Assembly (NCBI GenBank): GCA_900545455.1
Contig: UQZF01000015.1
Location: 1 to 28,660 of the forward strand
Direction: 5' to 3'
DNA length: 28,660 bases
Source: an uncultured Eubacteriales bacterium
Lineage (GTDB): Bacteria; Bacillota; Clostridia; Lachnospirales; Lachnospiraceae
The stretch's first letter is position 1; each line of letters starts with the position of its first letter. Below are positions 7,151 to 13,816 of the stretch, piece after piece. The notes below the pieces were generated by a model that ran no database searches, was not told where the DNA came from, and saw only the letters and a list, made by a program, of their open reading frames with translations. The translations under genes and the position numbers were made by a program.

Positions 7151-7876
7151 ATGTTTCTTACTATAATATTTCCGGTACTAAATGAGAGACTCAGACTTGA
7201 AAAGGGTGTAAGCACGACGGTTGAATATCTTGACGGAATAGATTTTCACGATTATGAGATAATAATTGTGGACAACGGCTCGACGGACGAGACACCGGAT
7301 ATCGGGAAGCACCTGTGTGAGAGGTATCCGCAGGTGAAGTTTGAGCAGATAGCGGTACGAGGTGTCGGTGCGGCGTTCAGGCACGGCGTGAAGATGAGCC
7401 GCGGAGGAGTTGTCGGATATATGGACATCGATTTGTCCACCGATATAAAGCATCTCGGCGAGGCGATAGAGATATTCAGAACCAGAGCCGACATAGATTA
7501 TATCAACGGAAGCCGTTTCGCGAAGGAGTCCGATACCAACGGAAGAAAGTGGTACAGGAAAATAACCTCAAAGGGACTCTTGATCCTCTTAAAGCTGTTT
7601 CTCAACATGAAATCGACCGATGCGATATGTGGTTTTACGTTCATGAGGAGGAGAGTTGCAGTTTCGCTCATAGAAGCGGGAAGCGATGACAACGGATGGT
7701 TTTACATGATAGAGCTTCTGCTGCGCGCGGAGCGCAGGGGCGTGAACATTCTCGACTACCCGGTGCACTGGAATGAGGACTACAACACGACGGTCAAGAT
7801 ATTTAAGACGGTAGCAAATTACCTTAAAAACATTGCAAGACTTTTTGTGGAATTTAATATAAAGAAAAAAATATAA
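7151..7876 (+). CDS. Soluble GT2 family glycosyltransferase (ALG5/DPM1-like)
   Basis: A 241-residue GT-A glycosyltransferase resembling dolichyl/undecaprenyl-phosphate glucosyl- or mannosyltransferases. It has FPVLNE at the start, IIIVDNGSTDET (38-48), an intact metal site YMDIDLSTD (Asp92-Ile-Asp94), NGSRF, and an acceptor-side GFTFMRR followed by DNGWFYMIELLLRAERRG. No C-terminal membrane segment is visible, unlike the GT2 gene two places upstream. The start ATG is one base after the aminotransferase stop, and AAGGAAAGG inside that gene serves as ribosome site, so the genes are coupled. It is the last gene of the unit. Its intact D-x-D contrasts with the altered one in the upstream GT2, so the two may act in sequence or as a pair. 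Confidence 0.87.
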   Translation: MFLTIIFPVLNERLRLEKGVSTTVEYLDGIDFHDYEIIIVDNGSTDETPDIGKHLCERYPQVKFEQIAVRGVGAAFRHGVKMSRGGVVGYMDIDLSTDIKHLGEAIEIFRTRADIDYINGSRFAKESDTNGRKWYRKITSKGLLILLKLFLNMKSTDAICGFTFMRRRVAVSLIEAGSDDNGWFYMIELLLRAERRGVNILDYPVHWNEDYNTTVKIFKTVANYLKNIARLFVEFNIKKKI

Positions 7877-7884
7877 AACAAAAA

Positions 7885-7927
7885 AGAGCGTTATGCGTCC
7901 TCAAATTATCGAGACACATAGCGCTCT
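7885..7927 (-). terminator. Terminator of the DUF402 gene, overlapping its own 3' end
   Basis: AGAGCGTTATG (7885-7895) pairs with CATAGCGCTCT (7917-7927): 11 base pairs with one G-U and a 21-base loop. Read on the minus strand, the stem is followed by a T-rich run (complement of 7871-7884). One arm is coding sequence of the DUF402 gene and the stop codon (7906-7908) sits in the loop. On the plus strand no T-run follows, so it would end the GT2 transcript only weakly. Confidence 0.6.
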
Positions 7928-8388
7928 ATTAAGTTGGTGTAACTGTGAAATTCACCGTTGTCAATGCAGTTTAAAAGTCTGTTGGCACAGCGCAGTGCTT
8001 CGCACATGGTTGAGGTATCGATAAGCGAACGTTCAAGTGCATCTGCGAGCTCGTCAAGGTCAACGACGGAATATCTGTTATCGCGGTGGACAATGACATC
8101 CGCAAGTAAATCAGTGAATATATAAGTGTCGTTCTCGGCAGAATAATCAGTGTGGATTATGTCGCAGTAGTAGTGAAGGAATCTTCCGAAGGCATCGTGG
8201 ATTCTGGAAATCTTACAGCCCTTGTCGATGAGATAAAGTGATATGCCTCCTGCTATGTCATGGCGCGGCTTAAGAGTGTTCCAACGTGTGATGAGCATGG
8301 CGTCATCGCGGTAAAGAAGTACATCATCTTTCAGTTCAATTACTTCGGACGGGATAAATCTCTTACGGAAAATAACAGGTCTTTTCAT
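7906..8388 (-). CDS. DUF402 domain protein
   Basis: A 160-residue cytoplasmic protein of the DUF402 family, some members of which are nucleoside phosphatases or FomD-like hydrolases acting on nucleotide conjugates. The family core is visible at about residues 70-125: HYYCDIIHTDY, then YIFTDLLADVIVHRDN, then YSVVDLDELADAL. This gives the acidic strand-turn pattern thought to hold divalent metal. GGAGGTG lies just before the ATG at 8388. It is the only minus-strand gene in the left two thirds of the window. It is divergent from the atp operon across 188 bases and convergent with the sugar genes. Its biochemical role here is unknown. Confidence 0.82.
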   Translation of the reverse strand: MKRPVIFRKRFIPSEVIELKDDVLLYRDDAMLITRWNTLKPRHDIAGGISLYLIDKGCKISRIHDAFGRFLHYYCDIIHTDYSAENDTYIFTDLLADVIVHRDNRYSVVDLDELADALERSLIDTSTMCEALRCANRLLNCIDNGEFHSYTNLIERYVSR

Positions 8389-8422
8389 GGCACACCTCCG
8401 TGTATGAGTACTGTTTTCATTA

Positions 8423-8451
8423 AATATACCAAATAATTACAAATATTTCAA
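8423..8451 (-). promoter_or_regulatory. Promoter of the DUF402 gene
   Basis: On the minus strand TTGAAA (8446-8451) is followed after 17 bases by TATATT (8423-8428), giving a 5' leader of about 30 bases before the ATG at 8388. The surrounding 60 bases are strongly AT-rich. It is divergent from the atp promoter; the two -35 elements are about 60 bases apart. Confidence 0.6.
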
Positions 8452-8511
8452 TAATTTACAGAAATTTATTAAGTTTTGAGCCGACGATTTGCAATGTTTC
8501 TTAATATTTAA

Positions 8512-8540
8512 TAGACTTTCGGTAAAAAAAATAGTATAAT
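8512..8540 (+). promoter_or_regulatory. Promoter of the ATP synthase operon
   Basis: TAGACT (8512-8517, 4 of 6) is followed after 17 bases by a perfect TATAAT (8535-8540). The predicted transcript starts near 8547, about 30 bases before the atpZ ATG. No other promoter of this quality is seen inside the operon. Confidence 0.7.
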
Positions 8541-8576
8541 AAGTTTCAGTAAGCTTTGCAAAAATGGAGGGGTGCC

Positions 8577-8843
8577 ATGGCTAAGAAGCATAATGCGTAT
8601 AAGAATATTGTTCTTATTACCCAGTTGGGCATCAATGTTATGGTTCCTACATTTTTATGCTTGTTTATTGGTATATGGATTGGAAAATTCATAGGAACAT
8701 GGGTGGTTATTCCACTGCTTTTCCTCGGAATGGCGGCAGGGATGAGAAACTGCTATCTTATGGCGAAGAGGGCATCGGATGACTCTTCGCATACGACAAC
8801 AGGGAGTGAAGATGATGACAGACACGACAAAAAAGACCATTAG
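8577..8843 (+). CDS. atpZ: AtpZ-like small membrane protein of the ATP synthase operon
   Basis: An 88-residue protein with two hydrophobic helices (about 15-40 and 46-65), a short loop around KFIGTW, and a very acidic, His-rich C-terminal tail (SEDDDRHDKKDH). This is the AtpZ / ATPase gene1 family. In alkaliphilic Bacillus, AtpZ together with AtpI has been linked to divalent cation uptake and to ATP synthase assembly. The start is ATG 8577, with GGAGG at 8566-8570. A TTG at 8556 lies too close to the predicted transcript start. It overlaps atpI by 32 bases, implying coupled translation. It is not a structural subunit of the enzyme. Confidence 0.8.
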   Translation: MAKKHNAYKNIVLITQLGINVMVPTFLCLFIGIWIGKFIGTWVVIPLLFLGMAAGMRNCYLMAKRASDDSSHTTTGSEDDDRHDKKDH

Positions 8844-9216
8844 TGAAGTACTTATCGGTATGGCGGTTTATCTCGCCGTAGCGACGGTATTTGTTCTTAT
8901 TTTTACCAAAGACAAGCTCAAGGGTGAAGGCGGACTTCTTCTTGGCGGACTTGCGGGGGTGCTGATGCTGTTTTCAATGAAGCACACCATCTACAAGGCG
9001 ATGCACATGCAGAAAGGACATTCGGCTTTTCTGGCGTTTGCCTCTGTCGGAAGGATGTTTGTGGCGGTCGCTCTGCTTGGGGCAATAGGATATTTCGGAT
9101 GGCTGAACCTTATCACGACATTTGTCGGGTTCTTCGGTCTGAAGTTTGCAACCTATGCCCAGCCTTTGACTGACAAGCTTATAACAAAAGCAACTAAAAA
9201 AAAGCAAGGAGGTTGA
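8812..9216 (+). CDS. atpI: ATP synthase protein I
   Basis: A 134-residue protein with four probable membrane helices (about 12-30, 41-56, 74-93, 97-115) and a basic C-terminus. AtpI proteins assist assembly of the c-ring and, with AtpZ, cation handling. Sequence identity in this family is low, so the call rests mainly on topology, length and position directly before atpB. The start is ATG 8812, with AGGGAG at 8801-8806. The adjacent in-frame ATG 8815 is equally possible, and ATG 8779 lies within atpZ without a ribosome site. Four bases separate its stop from the atpB GTG, and the atpB ribosome site lies in its last codons. Confidence 0.75.
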   Translation: MMTDTTKKTISEVLIGMAVYLAVATVFVLIFTKDKLKGEGGLLLGGLAGVLMLFSMKHTIYKAMHMQKGHSAFLAFASVGRMFVAVALLGAIGYFGWLNLITTFVGFFGLKFATYAQPLTDKLITKATKKKQGG

Positions 9217-9220
9217 TAAC

Positions 9221-9940
9221 GTGTCAGGACAATTCCCGGGTATGATTTTGGCGGATGCCGATTTCATGATTCATGGTGTGTTTAAGTACACGCTGTTTGG
9301 GCAGGAGTTGTATATTACGACAACCCATGTGGCAATGTTCATTGTGACGGTTCTTATATTGATTGTCATGATATGCGCTCATCATACGATGAAACACGCA
9401 AAGCAGATTCCGGGTACATTCCAGAATATCATTGAGATGTATGTTCAGACCATAGACAATATGGTGGCATCCATTATGGGGAAGAACGCAAGACGATTCG
9501 TCAATTACATCTGTGCGATATTCATGTATATACTGTTCTGCAACCTGTCAGGTCTGTTAGGCTTAAGACCGCCTACGGCAGATTACGGTGTGACATTACC
9601 ACTAGGTCTTATTACTTTTGCACTTGTGCAGGGGTGTGGCATTGCCAAGAACAAGGGCAGACATTTTACGAACCTGTTTAAGCCGGTTCCGATTCTGTTC
9701 CCTATCAATTTAATCGGTGAGTTTGCGGTTCCGCTGTCATTATCTCTACGTCTTTTTGGTAACATAATGTCAGGTACGGTTATGATGGGACTCATCTACG
9801 GATTGCTGCCGATATTCTTGAAGCTGGGATTCCCGGCTGCACTTCATGTATACTTTGATGTGTTCTCCGGTGCAATTCAGACGTATGTATTCTGTATGCT
9901 TACGATGGTTTATATCAACGATAAGATTGCAGATGAATAG
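9221..9940 (+). CDS. atpB: ATP synthase Fo subunit a
   Basis: The membrane stator subunit that forms the two ion half-channels beside the c-ring. It has 239 residues with five to six membrane helices. The essential arginine is Arg177 in PLSLSLRLFGNIMSG, the family signature. FVNYICAIFMYILFCNLSGLLGLRPPT and the C-terminal LHVYFDVFSGAIQTYVFCMLT match the penultimate and last helices. The start is GTG 9221, eight bases after AAGGAGG (9206-9212). A 47-base AU-rich gap separates it from atpE. Confidence 0.96.
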   Translation: MSGQFPGMILADADFMIHGVFKYTLFGQELYITTTHVAMFIVTVLILIVMICAHHTMKHAKQIPGTFQNIIEMYVQTIDNMVASIMGKNARRFVNYICAIFMYILFCNLSGLLGLRPPTADYGVTLPLGLITFALVQGCGIAKNKGRHFTNLFKPVPILFPINLIGEFAVPLSLSLRLFGNIMSGTVMMGLIYGLLPIFLKLGFPAALHVYFDVFSGAIQTYVFCMLTMVYINDKIADE

Positions 9941-9987
9941 GTTAATATTTAAAAAAATATACAATTTTATTTCAGGAGGAATTTAAG
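9941..9987 (+). promoter_or_regulatory. AU-rich translation initiation region of atpE
   Basis: The 47 bases between atpB and atpE are almost entirely A and T except for a strong ribosome site, AGGAGG (9974-9979), eight bases before the ATG. A T-rich stretch (9963-9972) precedes it. In E. coli a U-rich, unstructured region before atpE raises translation of the c subunit, which is needed in about tenfold excess. A similar role here is inferred. Confidence 0.4.
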
Positions 9988-10248
9988 ATGATTGATGGAA
10001 GAGCATTAGTTTTAGCATGTTCAGCAGTAGGTGCAGGTCTTGCTATGATAGCAGGTCTCGGACCTGGTATAGGACAGGGTATTGCAGCAGGTCATGCGGC
10101 AGCAGCAGTTGGACGTAATCCGGGAGCTAAGTCAGATATTACATCTACCATGCTTCTTGGACAGGCGGTAGCCGAGACAACAGGTCTTTACGGATTTGCG
10201 GTTGCGATTATTCTCTTATTTGCCAACCCTCTTATCGGAAAGCTTTGA
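9988..10248 (+). CDS. atpE: ATP synthase Fo subunit c, Na+-type binding site
   Basis: The 86-residue two-helix proteolipid that forms the rotating c-ring. Helix 1 has the glycine repeat SAVGAGLAMIAGLGPGIGQGIAAG, the polar loop has VGRNP, and helix 2 carries the ion-binding carboxylate Glu63. The Na+ ligands known from Ilyobacter tartaricus (Gln32, Val63, Glu65, Ser66, Thr67, Tyr70) correspond with a shift of two to Gln30, Val61, Glu63, Thr64, Thr65 and Tyr68. All are identical or conservative (Ser to Thr). This supports a Na+-coupled enzyme, as found in several anaerobic Firmicutes, although binding was not tested. A 46-base gap follows before atpF. Confidence 0.95.
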   Translation: MIDGRALVLACSAVGAGLAMIAGLGPGIGQGIAAGHAAAAVGRNPGAKSDITSTMLLGQAVAETTGLYGFAVAIILLFANPLIGKL

Positions 10249-10294
10249 TTTTAAGCGAAGCTCACGAGAATAATAAGCGAAGGGAGGCAAGACC

Positions 10295-10810
10295 TTGGAA
10301 AGAATGTTCAACCTAGATCCCCAGCTTATCCAGGATGTAATCATTACGGCTATTAACATCTTTATTCTCTTTTTAGCGGGTTCATACCTGATGTTCAATC
10401 CTGTGAGAAATTTCCTTAACAAGCGTAAGGAAGGAATCGCAAATGACATCGATAAGGCTAAAGCCGACATGCAGGATGCGGAGGCTATGAAAGCCGAGTA
10501 TGAGGCTAAGTTAAAAGAGGTGGATAAGGAAGTGGAGGCTATTCTTGCGGACGCGAGAAAGCGTGCACTTGCGAGAGAGGAACAGATTATAGAAGAGGCT
10601 AAGACCGAGGCCGCACACATTATCGAGAGAGCCCATAATGAGGTTCTCTTAGAGAAGAAGGGCGCAGCCGACGATATGAAGAAAGAAATGATAGCTCTTG
10701 CATCGGTACTTGCCGGCAAGGTGGTATCTGCTTCAATTGACACAGACATTCAGGCGTCATTAGTTGATGAGACGCTTCGTGAAATGGGTGATGATACATG
10801 GCAAAATTAG
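10295..10810 (+). CDS. atpF: ATP synthase Fo subunit b
   Basis: The peripheral stalk subunit: one N-terminal membrane helix (about residues 13-35), then a long charged alpha-helix rich in Lys, Glu and Ala (40-150) that dimerises and reaches delta at the top of F1. The 171 residues are typical. LNKRKEGIANDIDKAKADM directly after the membrane is the usual tether sequence. The start is TTG 10295, seven bases after AGGGAGG (10281-10287). ATG 10304 would be 16 bases away and is less likely. The last 13 bases overlap atpH. Confidence 0.93.
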   Translation: MERMFNLDPQLIQDVIITAINIFILFLAGSYLMFNPVRNFLNKRKEGIANDIDKAKADMQDAEAMKAEYEAKLKEVDKEVEAILADARKRALAREEQIIEEAKTEAAHIIERAHNEVLLEKKGAADDMKKEMIALASVLAGKVVSASIDTDIQASLVDETLREMGDDTWQN

Positions 10811-11346
10811 CAGCATCAGCATACGGACAGGCTCTTTACGAGCTCGCCGTCGAGAGCGGCAGTGCTGCCGAATATCTTGACGAGGCGCAGGTTGTCTTAG
10901 AGGCATTTAAGGAGAACGGTGAACTGTTCGATTTCCTTAACAATCCTAAGATAAGCAAAACCAACAAAACAGAGGCTATGGAAAACATCTTTGATTCACG
11001 TGTGCGAAAGGACATAACGGGACTTCTTGTACTTGCGGTGGAGAAGGACAGACAGAATGAACTCTCCGGAATACTTGAGTATTTTATCGCAAGGACAAAG
11101 GAATACCTGAAAATCGGTATTGTATATGTGACAACACCTATGGAGCTTTCGGCACGGCAGAAGGCGGATGTGGAGAAGAAACTGTCGGAGACAACGGGGT
11201 TCACCACACTGGAGATGAATTATTCCATTGACAAGAGCCTTATAGGCGGTATGGTTATCCGCATAGGAGACAGAGTTGTGGATACCAGTATTAAGACTAA
11301 GCTCGCAGAGCTGACGAAGGAGCTTAACAAGATTCAGTTAGCTTAG
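10798..11346 (+). CDS. atpH: ATP synthase F1 subunit delta
   Basis: A 182-residue delta (OSCP) subunit joining the b dimer to the top of the alpha3beta3 head. It has the N-terminal helical domain (AASAYGQALYELA, FLNNPKISKTNKTEAMENIF) and the C-terminal DKSLIGGMVIRIGDRVVDTSIKTKLAELTKEL, which is the family signature. The start overlaps atpF, so expression is coupled. A 50-base gap leads to atpA. Confidence 0.94.
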   Translation: MAKLAASAYGQALYELAVESGSAAEYLDEAQVVLEAFKENGELFDFLNNPKISKTNKTEAMENIFDSRVRKDITGLLVLAVEKDRQNELSGILEYFIARTKEYLKIGIVYVTTPMELSARQKADVEKKLSETTGFTTLEMNYSIDKSLIGGMVIRIGDRVVDTSIKTKLAELTKELNKIQLA

Positions 11347-11396
11347 AGAGCAGTCAAGCAGTACCAAGATTATAAGAAGGAAGGTGCAAGAGCCTT

Positions 11397-12902
11397 ATGA
11401 ATTTAAGACCAGAAGAAATCAGCTCAGTTATTAAGGAACAGATTAAGCAGTATAAGTCTGAGCTTGAGGTGTCTGATGTCGGAACAGTAATTCAGGTTGC
11501 AGATGGTATTGCCCGTGTTCATGGACTGGCAAAAGCCATGCAGGGTGAGCTTTTGGAATTCCCGGGTGAAGTATACGGCATGGTTCTCAACCTTGAGGAG
11601 GACAATGTAGGTGTCGTTCTTCTCGGTGATAACAAGAGCATCAACGAAGGTGATACCGTCAAGACGACGGGACGAGTTGTTGAGGTTCCTGTCGGCGATG
11701 TGATGCTCGGACGAGTTGTAAATGCACTCGGACAGCCTATCGACGGAAAAGGACCGATTCAGACAGACAAATACAGAAAGATTGAGAGAGTGGCATCGGG
11801 AGTTATCGCGAGAAAGTCCGTTGACACTCCTCTCCAGACAGGTATCAAGGCTATCGATGCCATGGTTCCTATCGGAAGAGGCCAGCGAGAGCTCATCATC
11901 GGAGACCGTCAGACAGGTAAGACGGCGATTGCGATTGATACCATTATCAACCAGAAGGGACAGGGCGTTTACTGTATCTATGTTGCAATAGGTCAGAAGG
12001 CGTCAACAGTTGCCAATATTGTTAAGACACTCGAGGAGCACGGTGCCATGGATTACACGACAATCGTCGCATCTACGGCAAGTGAGCTTGCTCCTTTACA
12101 GTATATTGCACCGTATTCAGGCTGTGCAATCGGTGAGGAGTGGATGGAGGCAGGCAAGGATGTACTCGTAGTTTACGATGACTTGAGTAAGCACGCTGCC
12201 GCATACCGTACACTCTCCTTACTTCTCAAGAGACCGCCAGGACGTGAGGCTTATCCGGGAGATGTATTCTACCTCCACTCAAGACTTCTTGAGAGAGCAG
12301 CGAGACTTTCGGATGAACTCGGAGGAGGCTCCCTCACGGCACTTCCTATCATTGAGACTCAGGCGGGAGACGTTTCCGCATACATTCCGACCAACGTAAT
12401 TTCCATCACTGACGGTCAGATTTATCTTGAGACAGAGATGTTCAACTCCGGTTTCCGTCCTGCAATCAACGCCGGTCTGTCGGTATCACGAGTTGGTGGT
12501 GCGGCACAGATTAAGGCTATCAAGAAGATTGCGGCTCCTATCAGAACAGAGCTTGCCCAGTACAGAGAGCTTGCAGCGTTCTCACAGTTTGGTTCAGAGC
12601 TTGATGCCGACACCAAAGAGAAGCTTGCACAGGGCGAGAGAATTAAGGAAGTTTTAAAGCAGCCACAGTATAAGCCGATGCCTGTTGAGTATCAGGTTAT
12701 CATTATCTATGCTGTTACAAAGAAATTCTTGATTGATATACCGACTGACGCAATCGGAAGATTCGAGACAGAGCTTTTCGCTTTTATCGACACTAAGTAT
12801 CCTCAGATACCACAGACGATAAGAGAGACAAAGGTTATGTCCGAGGAGACTGAGAAAGAACTTGTTAACGCTATAAATGAGTTCAAGAAGCAGTTCCGAT
12901 AA
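11397..12902 (+). CDS. atpA: ATP synthase F1 subunit alpha
   Basis: The non-catalytic nucleotide-binding subunit, 501 residues as usual. The N-terminal beta-barrel domain begins around VSDVGTVIQVADGIARVHGL. The Walker A loop is GDRQTGKT at 169-176. VLVVYDDLSKHAAAYR carries the Walker B Asp, and PAINAGLSVSRVGGAAQ contains the arginine finger that reaches the neighbouring beta active site. It lies mid-operon, 17 bases before atpG. Confidence 0.98.
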   Translation: MNLRPEEISSVIKEQIKQYKSELEVSDVGTVIQVADGIARVHGLAKAMQGELLEFPGEVYGMVLNLEEDNVGVVLLGDNKSINEGDTVKTTGRVVEVPVGDVMLGRVVNALGQPIDGKGPIQTDKYRKIERVASGVIARKSVDTPLQTGIKAIDAMVPIGRGQRELIIGDRQTGKTAIAIDTIINQKGQGVYCIYVAIGQKASTVANIVKTLEEHGAMDYTTIVASTASELAPLQYIAPYSGCAIGEEWMEAGKDVLVVYDDLSKHAAAYRTLSLLLKRPPGREAYPGDVFYLHSRLLERAARLSDELGGGSLTALPIIETQAGDVSAYIPTNVISITDGQIYLETEMFNSGFRPAINAGLSVSRVGGAAQIKAIKKIAAPIRTELAQYRELAAFSQFGSELDADTKEKLAQGERIKEVLKQPQYKPMPVEYQVIIIYAVTKKFLIDIPTDAIGRFETELFAFIDTKYPQIPQTIRETKVMSEETEKELVNAINEFKKQFR

Positions 12903-12919
12903 GATAGGAGGTCATCGGT

Positions 12920-13792
12920 ATGGCATCAATGAGAGATATAAAGAGGCGTAAGGAGAGCATTCAGAGCACAGGTCAGATTACCAAGGCTATGAAGCTCGTC
13001 GCCACGGTTAAGCTCCAGAAGGCGAGAGCCAAGGCAGAAAATTCCAAGCCGTATTTTGATGCTATGTACAAAGCAGTGACCACGATGATTGCAAGGAGTG
13101 GTTCGGTTAACCATAAGTACCTTAACAATTCCGGTGACGGAAAGAAGGCTGTCATTGTAATTACCTCGAACAGAGGTCTTGCGGGCGGCTACAACACGAA
13201 TATCATCAAGCAGGTTATGTCCGCGGGAATCGACAAGAAGGACATGCTGGTGTATTCGATAGGACGTAAGGGAAAGGACTTCCTTGCAAGAAGAGGCTAC
13301 GACATAAAGGCGGATTATTCTGACGTCATCAATGAGCCGATGTACAGGGATGCCATGGATATAGCCAAGGATGTGCTTGATGCGTACACCGCGGGTGAAG
13401 TCAGTGAAATCTATCTTGCTTACACCAGCTTTGTTAATACCGTGAGCCAGGTTCCGGTATTCATAAAGCTTCTTCCGGTTATCCCTGATGACATTCAGCT
13501 TCAGGATGGCGGAAAGGAAGAGTTAGAGGACGGCGCTGTATTAGAGTATGAGCCGGAAGAGCAGGAGGCACTCGACATAATTATTCCTAAGTATGTCAGC
13601 AGCCTTATCTACGGTGCGCTTGTTGAGTCGGTTGCCAGCGAGAACGGTGCTCGTATGACCGCGATGGACAATGCGACAAGCAATGCGGACGAGATGATAG
13701 ACGATCTGTCACTCATGTACAATAGAGCAAGACAGGGCTCGATTACACAGGAGTTAACAGAGATTATCGCAGGAGCGAATGCAATCAGTTAA
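12920..13792 (+). CDS. atpG: ATP synthase F1 subunit gamma
   Basis: The 290-residue central rotor shaft. The N-terminal helix begins MRDIKRRKESIQSTGQITKAMKLVA and the C-terminal helix includes ENGARMTAMDNATSNADEMIDDL and ARQGSITQELTEIIAGA. Together these form the coiled coil inside the alpha3beta3 ring. The Rossmann-like middle domain is visible as VIVITSNRGLAGGYNTN. An acidic stretch around residues 198-220 (several consecutive Glu/Asp) lies in a surface loop that varies in the family. AGGAGG lies before the ATG. Confidence 0.97.
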   Translation: MASMRDIKRRKESIQSTGQITKAMKLVATVKLQKARAKAENSKPYFDAMYKAVTTMIARSGSVNHKYLNNSGDGKKAVIVITSNRGLAGGYNTNIIKQVMSAGIDKKDMLVYSIGRKGKDFLARRGYDIKADYSDVINEPMYRDAMDIAKDVLDAYTAGEVSEIYLAYTSFVNTVSQVPVFIKLLPVIPDDIQLQDGGKEELEDGAVLEYEPEEQEALDIIIPKYVSSLIYGALVESVASENGARMTAMDNATSNADEMIDDLSLMYNRARQGSITQELTEIIAGANAIS

Positions 13793-13816
13793 AAAAATTA
13801 TAGAAGGAGAGACACA

